Notes: generated by a model from the letters alone, not told the origin. Positions 8,166 to 17,415 are shown, numbered from the stretch's first letter. The stretch is 64,000 nt of DNA from Haloplanus sp. CK5-1 (GCF_037201915.1 NZ_CP147505.1:248001-312000), one strand, 5' to 3'. Made by a program: numbers and translations.

Positions 8166-8834
8166 ATGACGAAACTTCGTGCGGCCGAGCTGGAGTACAA
8201 ACTCGACGACGAGCGAATCGTCGACGGGGCGTCCCTCGCCGTCGAGAACGGGGAAACCGTCGCCATCGTCGGCCCCTCGGGGGCGGGGAAGTCGTCGTTT
8301 CTCCGGTTGCTCAACCGCCTCGACGAACCGACGGGGGGGACGGTGTACCTCGACGGGACCGACTACCGGACGATTCCGCCGGAGCGACTCCGCAAGCGGG
8401 TGGGGATGGTGCCACAGGCTCCCGCGCTGCGGGAGGGGACCGTCCGCGAGAACGTCACGCTCGGCCCCCGGCTTCGGGGTGAGGCGATCGACGAGGGGCG
8501 CGTCGAACACCTCCTCGACGACGTGGGGCTGTCGGGCTACGCCGACCGCAGGGCGAGCGATCTGTCGGGCGGCGAGGCCCAGCGCGTCGCCATCGCGCGG
8601 ACGGTGATCAACGACCCCAAGGTACTCCTGCTGGACGAACCGACCGCGAGCCTGGACGGCGAGTCCGAGACGGCTATCGAGCGCCTGCTGGCCGACCTGC
8701 TCGCGACCGGGGAGCGGACGGTCGTTCTCGTCACGCACGACGAGCGACAGGCCGAGCGGTTGGCCGACCGCGCGGCCCGCTTCGTCGACGGCAGGATTAC
8801 CGACGTGGGGTCGCCACGGGAGGTGATGACGTGA
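8166..8834 (+). CDS. fetA: ABC transporter ATP-binding protein, FetA-like
   Basis: This 222-aa ATPase contains all core motifs: Walker A GPSGAGKSS at about 35-43, the ABC signature LSGGEAQRVAIART, Walker B VLLLDEPTASLD and the H-loop VTHDE. Its partner overlaps it by 4 bp (8831-8834, GTGA) and is a UPF0014 permease. That pairing matches the bacterial FetAB iron exporter, in which FetA energises efflux of ferrous iron and protects against peroxide stress. The adjacent peroxiredoxin gene supports a redox/iron role. The exact substrate in archaea is inference. Confidence 0.85.
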   Translation: MTKLRAAELEYKLDDERIVDGASLAVENGETVAIVGPSGAGKSSFLRLLNRLDEPTGGTVYLDGTDYRTIPPERLRKRVGMVPQAPALREGTVRENVTLGPRLRGEAIDEGRVEHLLDDVGLSGYADRRASDLSGGEAQRVAIARTVINDPKVLLLDEPTASLDGESETAIERLLADLLATGERTVVLVTHDERQAERLADRAARFVDGRITDVGSPREVMT

Positions 8835-9670
8835 TCGCACTCCCGGATCGACTCTCCGATCCCGTCGTCGTCGAGGGACTGGTGCAGGTCGCCGCCGCGT
8901 CGGCGCTCGCGGCCGTCGTGATCGGGCTCTCCTCGATCCGCGATCTGGACCTGGAGCGCGAACTCGGCGGATCGTTCGTCCGGGGCTTCGTGCAGGTAGT
9001 GGCGATGGGGGCGCTGATCGGCGTCCTCTTCACCATCCCACTGTCGTACTCCGGACTTCTGCTCGCGGCGATGGTCGGCTACGCGGCCTGGGAGTCGCGC
9101 AAGCGGGGCGACCGCGTCCCCGACGCCTTCCGCATCTCCGTCGTCTCGCTGGGTGTCGGCTCCGCCGTCGTCATCGTGACGATGGTCGCGGCGGGTGCCA
9201 TCGAACGGACCGTCCGCAACCTCGTGCCGGTCGGCGGGATGATCATCGCGAACGCGATGAAGACCAACTCGCTGACGCTGGATCGGTTTCAGGGGGAGAT
9301 CGAGTCCAACAAGGACGAGATCGAGGCGGCACTCGCACTCGGCGTCCCCCCCGAACGGGCCGTCTCGGAGTTCGTCACCGAGTCGGTCCGGGCGTCGCTC
9401 ATCCCCGTCGTCGACGCGATGCGGACGCTCGGCCTGGTGTACATCCCGGGGATGATGTCGGGGATGATCCTGGGCGGGGCGAACCCAATCTACGCCGCGG
9501 AGTACCAGTTCGTCATCATGGGCATGATCTTCGCTGCGGGCGGGCTGACCAGCATGACGGCGAGCCACCTCCTCGGGCGGGCAGCCTTCACCGACGCGGC
9601 ACAACTCCGGCGGTTCGAGCCGACCGAGGGGACGGTTCTGGCGACCCTGCGGTCGGCGATCCAACGGTGA
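8831..9670 (+). CDS. fetB: FetB/YbbM-type (UPF0014) ABC permease
   Basis: This 279-aa protein starts at GTG (8831), overlapping the stop of the ATPase gene. It has about seven membrane helices with the highly conserved UPF0014 segments MIIANAMKTNSLTLDRF and IPGMMSGMILGGANP. The amphipathic segment with ALALGVPPERAV probably contacts the ATPase. With FetA it forms a predicted inner-membrane iron exporter. It ends 11 bp from the convergent peroxiredoxin gene. Confidence 0.88.
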   Translation: MIALPDRLSDPVVVEGLVQVAAASALAAVVIGLSSIRDLDLERELGGSFVRGFVQVVAMGALIGVLFTIPLSYSGLLLAAMVGYAAWESRKRGDRVPDAFRISVVSLGVGSAVVIVTMVAAGAIERTVRNLVPVGGMIIANAMKTNSLTLDRFQGEIESNKDEIEAALALGVPPERAVSEFVTESVRASLIPVVDAMRTLGLVYIPGMMSGMILGGANPIYAAEYQFVIMGMIFAAGGLTSMTASHLLGRAAFTDAAQLRRFEPTEGTVLATLRSAIQR

Positions 9671-9681
9671 TCAGCGGTGTG

Positions 9682-10155
9682 TCAGGCCGACTCGACCGCG
9701 TCGAGGATGGCGTCGTAGTCGGGTTCGTTCGTCGGGTCGTCGGCGATCCACTGGTACGTGACGACGCCGTCCGAATCGACGACGAAGACGGCGCGGTTGG
9801 CGATCCCGTGGAGGCCGAGGTCCGGAATGTCGATCTCCACGTCGTAGGCCCCGATGGCCTCGCCGCCCATGTCGCTCACGAGGTCGAACTCGATGCCGTT
9901 CTCCTCGCGGAACGCACCCTGCGAGAACGGCGAGTCGGCGCTGATCCCGAGAACGGTCGCGCCGGCGTCCTCGAACTCGCTCAAGCGCTCCTGAAACGTG
10001 ACCAGTTCGCTGCGGCAGGGTGGAGTGAACGAGCCGGGGAAGAAGGCGAGGACGACCGGGCCGTCGCCGAGGTGGTCAGCGAGGTCGAACTGTTCGTGGT
10101 CGGCCGTACCGCGCGTCGCCGTGAACGTGGGTGCAGTGTCTCCGGTGGAAACCAT
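9682..10155 (-). CDS. Peroxiredoxin (AhpC/TSA redoxin)
   Basis: This 157-aa protein starts MVSTGDTAPTF. The longer reading frame upstream adds an unlikely 13 residues and would place the start beyond the TATA-like GCTTTTATGC at 10180-10189. The peroxidatic site is FFPGSFTPPCRSEL, matching the PxxxTxxC peroxiredoxin signature. No second conserved resolving Cys is obvious, so it is probably a 1-Cys enzyme or uses an external thiol. It reduces peroxides in the cytoplasm. The neighbouring iron exporter suggests joint protection against iron-driven oxidative damage. Confidence 0.9.
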   Translation of the reverse strand: MVSTGDTAPTFTATRGTADHEQFDLADHLGDGPVVLAFFPGSFTPPCRSELVTFQERLSEFEDAGATVLGISADSPFSQGAFREENGIEFDLVSDMGGEAIGAYDVEIDIPDLGLHGIANRAVFVVDSDGVVTYQWIADDPTNEPDYDAILDAVESA

Positions 10156-10252
10156 ACACGAAGGAAGGTAAGCTGACAGCATAAAAGCATCCACGAACTC
10201 GGGGCGGGCCGAGTCGGGAACTACTAACTACCGACGGGGGGAAACGGTCGGC

Positions 10253-11839
10253 ATGGCGGAGTTCGGTGCACTGTCGCTCGTCCCCCCGTTGCTCGCCATC
10301 GGGTTGGCCATCGTGACACGGAAGGCAGTGCTGTCGCTGTTTCTCGGCGTGTGGTCCGGCGGTGTCGTCTTCACTGGCGGGATCGGACTGAGACAGACGT
10401 TCGAGTGGATCGCCGCCGCCATCGGCGACAGCACGTTCCACGCCCAGATCATCATCTTCACGCTGTTGCTCGGTTCGGCAGTCGCGATGATCTGGCGACT
10501 CGGCGGCTCGCATGCGGTCCGGGACTGGGCCATCGAGCGCCTCGACACACGCCGGAAGGTCGGCGTCGCGACGTGGCTGCTCGGCCTCCTCCTCTTTTTC
10601 GACGACTACGCCAACACGGCCGTCGTCGGGAGTACGATGCGCGACGTCTCCGATCACCTCCGGATCTCGCGGGAGAAACTGTCGTATCTCGTCGACTCGA
10701 CGGCCGCTCCGGTGTCGACGCTCGCCATCTCCTCGTGGGTCGCGTTCCAGCTGTCGATGATCGAGTCGGGGTACGAGGCGACCGCCATCGCCGCGAGCGA
10801 GGTGCCCAACGCCTTCGAGGTGTTCCTCCGGTCGATCCCGTACAACACGTACGCGATCCTCGCGCTCGCGATGGTCGCCATCGTCGTGGTGAGCGGGCGG
10901 GACTACGGCGAGATGCTCACCGCCGAGCGGCGCGCGGCGGAGACGGGGCGGGTGACCCGCGAGGACGCGCGGCCGATGCAGGACGTGGCGGCCGAACTCG
11001 GCGAACCGAACGTCGAGAACCCGCGTCTCTACGCCTTCTTCGTCCCCATCGGCGTGCTGATCGCCGCGACGGTGGGGACGGCGCTCTGGACCGGCTACAC
11101 GCCGGGGGCGTCGGCGTACGACACGATCACCGAGGCCGACTACGCGATGGCGCTCATCTTCGGCTCCTTCGCCATGGTCGTCTCGACGTACGTCATCGGC
11201 ATCGCCACCGACCGGCTGACGCTCGGCGAGAGCGTCGACACGACGATCGACGGCTTCGGGATCATGCTGACAGCGGTGACGATCCTCGTGCTCGCGTGGT
11301 CCATCGGCAACGTCGTCGAGGCCCTCGGTACCGGCAAGTACGTCGGGGAGGTCGCCGGGCAGGTGCTCGATCCGGCGCTGTTGCCCGTCGTCGTGCTCTT
11401 TACCGCCGCGTTCGTCGCCTTCTCGACCGGCAGTTCGTGGGGGACGATGGCCATCGTGACGCCCATCGCCGTCCCGGTCGCGTGGGAGTTGACCGGCGAC
11501 CACACGATGGTGGCTGCGCTCGTCGGGAGCGTCTTCTCCGGCGCCATCTTCGGCGATCACGCCTCGCCCATCTCGGATACGACCGTCCTCTCTGCGACGT
11601 TCGCCGGCGCGGACCTGATCGACCACGTCCGCACGCAACTGTACTACGCGGTCACCGTCGCCGTCGTCGCGGCCGCCCTGCTCGTCGTCTGGGGGTACAC
11701 CCGCGTCACTCCGTGGCTCTTGCTTCCGGTCGGGGTCGCCGCGCTCGTCGGGGTGGTGTACGGTCTCTCGGCGCTCGACGCCAAGCGACGCGGGGTCGAA
11801 CCCGGTCTCCCCGACGCCCGGTCCGCCGACGACGACTGA
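10253..11839 (+). CDS. NhaC-family Na+/H+ antiporter
   Basis: This 528-aa, about 12-helix membrane protein carries NhaC-family landmarks: FFDDYANTAVVG in the first half, and STGSSWGTMAIVTPIAVP with GDHASPISDTTVLSATFAGADLIDHVRTQ in the second. These include charged residues within helices that are expected for Na+/H+ exchange. NhaC-type exchangers expel Na+ and support pH homeostasis, which is central for a salt-in halophile. The gene is divergent from the peroxiredoxin and convergent with the DUF5995 gene, whose stop abuts its own. Confidence 0.9.
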   Translation: MAEFGALSLVPPLLAIGLAIVTRKAVLSLFLGVWSGGVVFTGGIGLRQTFEWIAAAIGDSTFHAQIIIFTLLLGSAVAMIWRLGGSHAVRDWAIERLDTRRKVGVATWLLGLLLFFDDYANTAVVGSTMRDVSDHLRISREKLSYLVDSTAAPVSTLAISSWVAFQLSMIESGYEATAIAASEVPNAFEVFLRSIPYNTYAILALAMVAIVVVSGRDYGEMLTAERRAAETGRVTREDARPMQDVAAELGEPNVENPRLYAFFVPIGVLIAATVGTALWTGYTPGASAYDTITEADYAMALIFGSFAMVVSTYVIGIATDRLTLGESVDTTIDGFGIMLTAVTILVLAWSIGNVVEALGTGKYVGEVAGQVLDPALLPVVVLFTAAFVAFSTGSSWGTMAIVTPIAVPVAWELTGDHTMVAALVGSVFSGAIFGDHASPISDTTVLSATFAGADLIDHVRTQLYYAVTVAVVAAALLVVWGYTRVTPWLLLPVGVAALVGVVYGLSALDAKRRGVEPGLPDARSADDD

Positions 11840-12754
11840 CTACCCGACCGCGTCGAGTCGCTCCGCAAAGTCGGTCAGCACCCCGGCGAGCGGCCCGCGG
11901 TCGCGCTCGACCCGCCCCAGGGCCGAGAGCACCGCGGGATCGACCGGCGGAGAGCGGACGAAGGCCGCACCGCCGACCGCGGTGGCATGGAGGAGCCACC
12001 GTGTGGCCGCCCGGAGCGGCGGGAGCCGGACGTCGGCCAGAACGACGGCGACGCGCCACGCCTGCGCCCGACCCTCGGTGATCGAGAACAGCGAGAGCGC
12101 CTCGTCGAACCGCCCCAGCGTGGCGTCGACCGTCGACAGCCCCGGTGCGTAGAGGTCGGCCAGCGCCTCCTGTTGGGCGTCGAGGAGGCCGGCGAGGACG
12201 GCGTCGATCCGCAGGTGATCCTCGTGCTTGCGGTCCCGGTTCGGCGACAGGCCCACGTCCCGAAGCGCAAGCGCGAGGTCGTAGTTGATGTGGGCGTTGA
12301 TGCCGAGGAAGGCGTCCTGCGCGACGAGCGCCGAGCCGTCGAGGGCGGTCGAGAAGGCGACGCGCCAGGGGGCGGGGACGGCGTCGTACGCACCCCGCTC
12401 GAAGGCGAGGAAGGCCCGGCGGTAGTAGTCCGCGAAGGTGACGGTGTAGCGGCGCATCCAGTCGGGGTCGGCGAAGCGGCCGTTCGCGATGGCGTCGCGG
12501 ACTGCCGCGGTCATCCGGGTGTAGATCGTCAGGAACACGGCGCGGCGGTCGTCGCGGTCGCGGAGGCGGCGTTCGAGGTCACGCAGGCGGCGAAAGACGT
12601 CGTCGACCGAGTCGAACGGCCGTTCGACCCGGTCGACCAGCGACGGATCCGTCTCGCGGGGGCGCGGCGTCGGGGGGTCGCGCCGGAGGGCGAGCGCGAC
12701 GGCCCGGAGCCGCCCGGTGTCGAGCGACCGGAGGAGCGCAAAAGCGCCGGCCAT
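11840..12754 (-). CDS. DUF5995 family protein
   Basis: This 304-aa alpha-helical protein starts MAGAFALLRSLD. The in-frame ATG further upstream (12892) is rejected because it would run through the duplicated promoter. The body contains NAHINYDLALAL and DRKHEDHLRIDAVL, segments I associate with DUF5995. The conserved His and Asp residues suggest a metal-binding or hydrolase-like site, but no activity is known to me. The start is 26 bp from a TATA element, giving a leaderless transcript, and that element is duplicated in tandem. Confidence 0.8.
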   Translation of the reverse strand: MAGAFALLRSLDTGRLRAVALALRRDPPTPRPRETDPSLVDRVERPFDSVDDVFRRLRDLERRLRDRDDRRAVFLTIYTRMTAAVRDAIANGRFADPDWMRRYTVTFADYYRRAFLAFERGAYDAVPAPWRVAFSTALDGSALVAQDAFLGINAHINYDLALALRDVGLSPNRDRKHEDHLRIDAVLAGLLDAQQEALADLYAPGLSTVDATLGRFDEALSLFSITEGRAQAWRVAVVLADVRLPPLRAATRWLLHATAVGGAAFVRSPPVDPAVLSALGRVERDRGPLAGVLTDFAERLDAVG

Positions 12755-12770
12755 GGGGCGGGAACGCGGG

Positions 12771-12852
12771 GGGCGAGCATATAACTGGCGACGAGCGACC
12801 GACGGACGGGCGAGCATATAGCTGGCGACGAGCGACCGACGGACGGGCGAGC
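12771..12852. repeat. 37-bp tandem repeat containing a TATA box (2.2 copies)
   Basis: Copies begin at 12771 and 12808, and a partial third begins at 12845. The copies are nearly identical, differing for example in ATAACTGG versus ATAGCTGG. Read on the minus strand each full copy carries a TTATATGC or CTATATGC TATA-like element. The proximal one lies 26 bp from the DUF5995 start, so the promoter itself has been duplicated. Confidence 0.85.
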
Positions 12853-12869
12853 GAGACGACACCCGGCGG

Positions 12870-14018
12870 TCACGCGCGCTCGACGGTCGCAAGCACCCGC
12901 TCGATCCGGTCGATGGCCTCCTCGATGGCCGCGGCGTCGGTCGCGTAGGAGAGGCGGAGGTAGTCGGCCGCGCGTTCGCCGAAGTCGAGGCCGGGTGTGA
13001 CCGCGACGCCCGCCTCCTCGAGGAGGAGGTCGGCGACCGCCAGCGAGTCGCCGGGGAGGTCGCTCACGTCCGCGAGCAGGTAGTAGGCCCCCTGTGGGGT
13101 GTAGTCGAGGCCGAGTCCCCAGTCGGCCACGGCGTCGACGAGGAGGTCGCGGCGCTCGCGGTACGTCGCCCTGATATCGGCGAGGTGCTCCGGCGGCGTC
13201 TCCAGTGCGGCGACGCCCGCGTCCTGGACGAAGTTCGGCGCGCAGATGAGGACGTTCTGGGCGAGGCGGTTGACCGCGTCGACGTACCCCGGCGGGACGA
13301 CGACCCAGCCGAGTCGCCAGCCCGTCATCGCGAACCGCTTCGAGAAGCCGTCGAGGACGAACGCGTCGTCGGTGTACTCGAGGACGCTGTGGTCGGTCGC
13401 GTCGTACGACAGTCCGTGGTAGATCTCGTCGACGACGGGCGTCGCGTCGACGGCGTCCGCGACGTCGACGATGGCGTCGAGCGTCCCGCCGGAGAGCACC
13501 GCGCCGGTCGGGTTCGCGGGCGAGTTGAGCAGGACGGCGCGGGTGTCGTCGCCGACGGCGGCCTCGAACGCCGACGGGCGCGGGCGGAAGCCGTCGCTCG
13601 CGTGCAACGGCACCGTCTCGACCCGGCCGCCGACCGTCCGGACGAAGTTGGGGTAGCAGGCGTAGTGGGGGTCGGTGAGGACCACCTCGTCGCCGGGGTC
13701 GACCAGCGTCGCCATCGCGAGGAGGAGGCCGGGCGAGGAACCCGGAGTGACGACGATCCGGTCGGGGTCGACGTCGACGCCGTACACGTGGTCGTAGCGG
13801 TCGGCGATGGCGCGCCGGAGCGCCGGCTTCCCCCGCGCGGCGGTGTAGTTCGTGTGCCCCGCCCGCAGCGACTCCACGGCTGTCTCGACCACCCGGTCCG
13901 GCGGCGAGAAGTCGGGTTCGCCCACCTCCAGATGGATCACGTCGTCGGTGTCGTTCGCCCGCTCGAGCACGTCCATCGCCATGAACGGGGTCACGTCGGC
14001 GGCTCGCTGAGAGACCAT
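12870..14018 (-). CDS. PLP-dependent aminotransferase, class I/II
   Basis: This 382-aa fold-type I aminotransferase has a substrate-loop segment GEPDFSPP, the NSPANPTG motif at about 165-172, and the PLP-binding lysine K227 in DGFSKRFAMTGWR. A conserved Arg near the C-terminus (YLRLSYAT) binds the substrate alpha-carboxylate. Length and motifs fit the archaeal aspartate/aromatic aminotransferase group, and the preferred amino acid cannot be assigned. Its 3' end lies next to the duplicated DUF5995 promoter. Confidence 0.9.
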   Translation of the reverse strand: MVSQRAADVTPFMAMDVLERANDTDDVIHLEVGEPDFSPPDRVVETAVESLRAGHTNYTAARGKPALRRAIADRYDHVYGVDVDPDRIVVTPGSSPGLLLAMATLVDPGDEVVLTDPHYACYPNFVRTVGGRVETVPLHASDGFRPRPSAFEAAVGDDTRAVLLNSPANPTGAVLSGGTLDAIVDVADAVDATPVVDEIYHGLSYDATDHSVLEYTDDAFVLDGFSKRFAMTGWRLGWVVVPPGYVDAVNRLAQNVLICAPNFVQDAGVAALETPPEHLADIRATYRERRDLLVDAVADWGLGLDYTPQGAYYLLADVSDLPGDSLAVADLLLEEAGVAVTPGLDFGERAADYLRLSYATDAAAIEEAIDRIERVLATVERA

Positions 14019-14072
14019 CTCGCGGGGCGATACGGAACCCCGGCAGGAATACGCTCCGGTCGGGAGTGGCCG

Positions 14073-15182
14073 TCACTCGGTATCGGCGTCGTCGGCCTCG
14101 GTCGGGACGCCACAGAGGTTACCCTCGTCGTCGAACAGTTTGGCACGGAGGTATCGCGTGCGGTAGCGGTTCGCGCCGTCGGACGTGTCGGCCTCGCGAA
14201 TCTCGTCGGTCCGGCCGTCCGCGACGGCGTCGACGAGTTCCTCGAGTTGTGCTTTCTCGCTCGGCGTGAGGTCGAACTCGTAGGTTCGGGACGCCTCGGC
14301 CTCCATCCGGGTCCACCGGCGCGCGGCGGCGATCACCAGCGAACAGGGCTCGCGACACGGGAAGACGCCGTCGCCGCCGGGGACGTCGAGGGGCGTCTCG
14401 TCGTCGTACGCCCACTCCCGGCGCTTGAGACACTCCGAGTCGGCACAGCAGGCCTCGGCGACCCAGTTGACGTGCTCGTGACCCTCGCCCCGGTCCCACG
14501 TCTCGACGACGCCGTAGATGCCGGTCTGTCGGGCGACGGCCTCCGTCCAGTGAGTCACGTCGAGACGGCCCTCCCGTTCGCGGTGCCAGTTCCCGATCGT
14601 CGCGGGGTAGAACCCCTCGACGGCCCGAACGAGGGCCGCCGGGCCGAGGTCCGCGAACGCCCAGCCGTGGGGCAGCGTGGGAGCCGTCGACAGCGGTCGG
14701 TACCGGCCGTCGTCGTCGGTCTTGCGGATTCGTCGGGCATCGTGGGGGTCGGTGTGGACCGACAGGGCGTCGTCGTCCGTGTCGGCGTCGTCGACGTGCC
14801 GGAGGTCGTAGCGCCGGCGGCCACGTTCTCCCGTCCGGGTCTCGATCAGGAGTTGGCCCCACTCGCGGGCCGTCCCGTCGGCGAGGCGGGTGCGACGTTC
14901 GGGGAGGGGATCGTCGGCCCGCTCGACCCACCGGAGAAAGGCCCACGAGGCGTCGTCCTGCGGGGCGTGCTGGTGCCAGAAGAACCAGTCCTCGACGTAC
15001 GCTTCGTGGCCCCGCGCGGCGTCGAGGAAGGCCGACGCCGAGAGGCCGTCGTAGCGGGCCTCGGGGACGGCGAGGTGGAAGCCGTCGTCGTCGCGGGTCG
15101 CCTCGAGGCCGTCGAAGTCGACGCCGTCGGCGGCGGCCGTCCGCAGGGCTTCGGCCGGATCGGTCGCCGTCGGCCCGGACAT
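14073..15182 (-). CDS. DR2241 family protein (Fe-S / CbiX-associated)
   Basis: This 369-aa protein starts MSGPTATD, 1 bp after the stop of cbiX, which indicates an operon. It contains a cysteine-rich segment (ACCADSECLKRREW followed by FPCREPCSL) that matches the 4Fe-4S-binding region of DR2241-type proteins. These are commonly encoded beside sirohydrochlorin cobaltochelatase in haloarchaea, which suggests a role in cobalamin or sirohaem handling, perhaps cobalt reduction or chelatase assistance. The catalytic role is unproven. Confidence 0.8.
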   Translation of the reverse strand: MSGPTATDPAEALRTAAADGVDFDGLEATRDDDGFHLAVPEARYDGLSASAFLDAARGHEAYVEDWFFWHQHAPQDDASWAFLRWVERADDPLPERRTRLADGTAREWGQLLIETRTGERGRRRYDLRHVDDADTDDDALSVHTDPHDARRIRKTDDDGRYRPLSTAPTLPHGWAFADLGPAALVRAVEGFYPATIGNWHREREGRLDVTHWTEAVARQTGIYGVVETWDRGEGHEHVNWVAEACCADSECLKRREWAYDDETPLDVPGGDGVFPCREPCSLVIAAARRWTRMEAEASRTYEFDLTPSEKAQLEELVDAVADGRTDEIREADTSDGANRYRTRYLRAKLFDDEGNLCGVPTEADDADTE

Positions 15183-15183
15183 C

Positions 15184-16056
15184 TCAGTCACCGTCGGCCC
15201 GGGCGGCATCGGTCGTCCCGTCGCGGGGGTCGTGGGCGTCGACGTCGGCCCCCGCGTCGGCCGCGCGTTCGAGCACCACGTCTGCCATCAGCGGTTCGGT
15301 GCCGATGGCCCCGGCGTACCAGACGTCGTGGCCGTCGATCCGGGTCGGCACCGCGTAGCCACCGCGCCCGTCGTCGGTGAGGCCCACGTCCTCGGGGATG
15401 TCCTCCTGAGTGTGGTAGCCGTCGGCGACGAAGAGGGGGACGAGGACGATGTCGTCGCTCTCGAAGTGGTCGGTGACGTCGTCGACCTCGGGCTCTTCGT
15501 CCATGAACAGCGCCCGGACCTCGCCGAACCGGTCGCGGTCGCGGATCCGGTCCGCGTGGTACTGGATCGCCTTCGCGGAGTTCTCGTTGCGGTTGGTGCC
15601 GTGGCCGACCACCGCCAAGCCGACGCCCGCGCCGACGTCGTCGTCGCCCGTCACCGTCTCGGCCCGCCGGACGATGACGTCGGTCATCGCGTCGTGGGTT
15701 CCGACCGGGCCACAGTAGTGGACCGTCTTGTCGACGTCGGTCGGCGTGAACGTCGCGTGGTCGGCGCTCGTCCCGTCGGAGTCCCAGTCCGCGGCCTCGA
15801 AGTCGAGGCGGAGTTCCCGTGGGATGACCTGCTCGGTGAAGTAGCCCTCGCTGACGAACAGCGGGACGACGTACACCTCGTCGGCGGTCACCGTCCGAAG
15901 CGCGTTCCGGAACGACGGTTCTTCCTTCCAGTACGCCTCCCGGACTTCGTCGACGCGGCCCGAGGCGCGGATCGTGTCGGCGTGGTCCTGGGCCGGGGTG
16001 CTCGACCGCGGGTTGAGGTGGGAGCCGTGGGCGACGATCAGCAGTGCCTCGCTCAT
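15184..16056 (-). CDS. cbiX: Sirohydrochlorin cobaltochelatase CbiX (two-domain)
   Basis: This 290-aa protein starts MSEALLIVAHGSH. The longer frame upstream is Arg-rich and atypical. Two tandem chelatase domains are visible: the first with VAHGSHLNPRSS, whose His is a metal ligand, the second with VVGHGTNRNENSAKA. CbiX inserts Co2+ into sirohydrochlorin in the anaerobic-type cobalamin pathway. The single-domain archaeal form is CbiXS and this is the long form. It forms an operon with the DR2241 gene. Confidence 0.9.
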   Translation of the reverse strand: MSEALLIVAHGSHLNPRSSTPAQDHADTIRASGRVDEVREAYWKEEPSFRNALRTVTADEVYVVPLFVSEGYFTEQVIPRELRLDFEAADWDSDGTSADHATFTPTDVDKTVHYCGPVGTHDAMTDVIVRRAETVTGDDDVGAGVGLAVVGHGTNRNENSAKAIQYHADRIRDRDRFGEVRALFMDEEPEVDDVTDHFESDDIVLVPLFVADGYHTQEDIPEDVGLTDDGRGGYAVPTRIDGHDVWYAGAIGTEPLMADVVLERAADAGADVDAHDPRDGTTDAARADGD

Positions 16057-16161
16057 CGGCGACGCGTAGGCGCGACGGACTCTTAGGCCCTCCGTCCGAG
16101 CGGCGCGCGGGTGCGATTGCACGATGGGCGCGTCGCCACGGCGCGGCGACACTACGACCGG

Positions 16162-17415
16162 TCACCGATCGGCGGCTGCGACCTTGTACACCCCACCCGT
16201 CGGTCCGTCCTCATCCGAGAGGTGGGTGGCGGACGCACGATCGGCGAAGTAGACCGCGCCGTCGACGACCGCGGGGGAACTCGTCACGTGGCCGACGCCG
16301 TCGACCGCCCAGACCGCCTCGCCCGTCCGTGTCTCGACGGCGTAGCAGGAGCGGTCGTAGGATCCGACGAGGAGGAGGTCGCCGGCGACGGTCGGACAGC
16401 CGGTGATCCGGCCACCCGTGTCGAACGTCCAGCGCCGTGTCCCGGTCTCGGCGTCGAGGGCGTAGAGCCGCGAGTCGTGGCTTCCGACGTAGACGGTCCC
16501 CGTCTCGGGGTCGACCGCCGGCCCGGACATCACCATGTCCTCGGTGTCGACGGCCCACTCGACGGTGCCGTCATCGAGATCGACCCGGTAGATCGACCCG
16601 TCCCACGACCCGAAGAAGGCGCTCCCGCCGAACGTCGCGATCGGTCCCTTGATCGCGCCGCCCGTCTCGACCGACCACTCGAACGCCGGTTCGGGGTACG
16701 TCCACGCGTAGAGGACGCCGTCGTTCGCGCCGACGACGAGCCGCCCGGCGTCGCGGTCGATCGCACACGTCGAGTGGGGGTGGTCGGTCGGCCGCCGGTC
16801 CTCCCAGACCACGTCGCCGGTGACCGCGTCGACGCCGAACATCGCGCCGCTGGGATCGTCGTACTCGACGGCGATGTAGACGACCCCGTCGCGGTAGCCC
16901 GGACTGGAGCCGATGGCGTCGCCGAGGCGCCGCCGCCAGAACTGCTCGCCCGTCGCGAGGTCGACGGCGTAGAGCGCGCCGTCGTACGCGCCGACGTACA
17001 CCGTCCCGTTGGCGATGGCCGGCGTCCCGTGGATGCCCCGCGCCGCCTCCGCGACGGCCGCGGTCCAGACGCGGTCGCCCTCGGGGGTGAGTCGCCACAG
17101 TTCGCCGGCGTCGCCGGGGACGACGATATCGCCGTCCGGGGTGGGGACGGGACTCGCCTTCGCCGCCGTGTGCTCCCCCGTGTTCAGGTCGCGACGGACC
17201 CACTCGACGACCGGATCCATCGGAACCGTCGCGTCGGGGGCGACGCCCAGCCGTTGGAGGCCGCCGCGGAACTGGGTCGCCGCGGCCGTCGACGCCGGGC
17301 GACCGTCGTCGATGGGGTCGGGATCGGAACGGGGGGCAGCGAGACAGCCGGCGACGCCGGCGGTCGCGGCGAGACCGAGCGTTCGGAGAACGGCGCGTCG
17401 GGTGCACCGAGGCAT
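16162..17415 (-). CDS. Tat-exported PQQ-like beta-propeller lipoprotein
   Basis: This 417-aa protein has an N-terminal twin-arginine signal (TRRAVLRTLGL) with a lipobox ending AGVAGC, so it is probably a Tat-exported lipoprotein anchored outside the membrane. The body is made of repeated propeller blades containing patterns such as GTVYVGAYDGALYAVDLATG and GDLLLVGSYDRSCYAVE, typical of PQQ-enzyme/BamB-like repeats. No dehydrogenase active-site residues are evident. Haloarchaea have many such proteins of unknown role. Confidence 0.85.
   Translation of the reverse strand: MPRCTRRAVLRTLGLAATAGVAGCLAAPRSDPDPIDDGRPASTAAATQFRGGLQRLGVAPDATVPMDPVVEWVRRDLNTGEHTAAKASPVPTPDGDIVVPGDAGELWRLTPEGDRVWTAAVAEAARGIHGTPAIANGTVYVGAYDGALYAVDLATGEQFWRRRLGDAIGSSPGYRDGVVYIAVEYDDPSGAMFGVDAVTGDVVWEDRRPTDHPHSTCAIDRDAGRLVVGANDGVLYAWTYPEPAFEWSVETGGAIKGPIATFGGSAFFGSWDGSIYRVDLDDGTVEWAVDTEDMVMSGPAVDPETGTVYVGSHDSRLYALDAETGTRRWTFDTGGRITGCPTVAGDLLLVGSYDRSCYAVETRTGEAVWAVDGVGHVTSSPAVVDGAVYFADRASATHLSDEDGPTGGVYKVAAADR

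Noticed and set aside
10076-11638. 520-aa minus-strand frame opposite nhaC
   Set aside because: It is Arg/His/Asp-rich, without motifs or a promoter, and fully overlaps a well-supported antiporter gene.
12755-12892. N-terminal extension of DUF5995 through the duplicated repeat
   Set aside because: The extension is Arg/Ser-rich and encoded by the promoter repeats. TATA spacing fits the start at 12754.
13185-15380. 731-aa plus-strand frame over the aminotransferase and DR2241 genes
   Set aside because: It spans two unrelated genes on the other strand and shows no domain. It is a codon-usage shadow.
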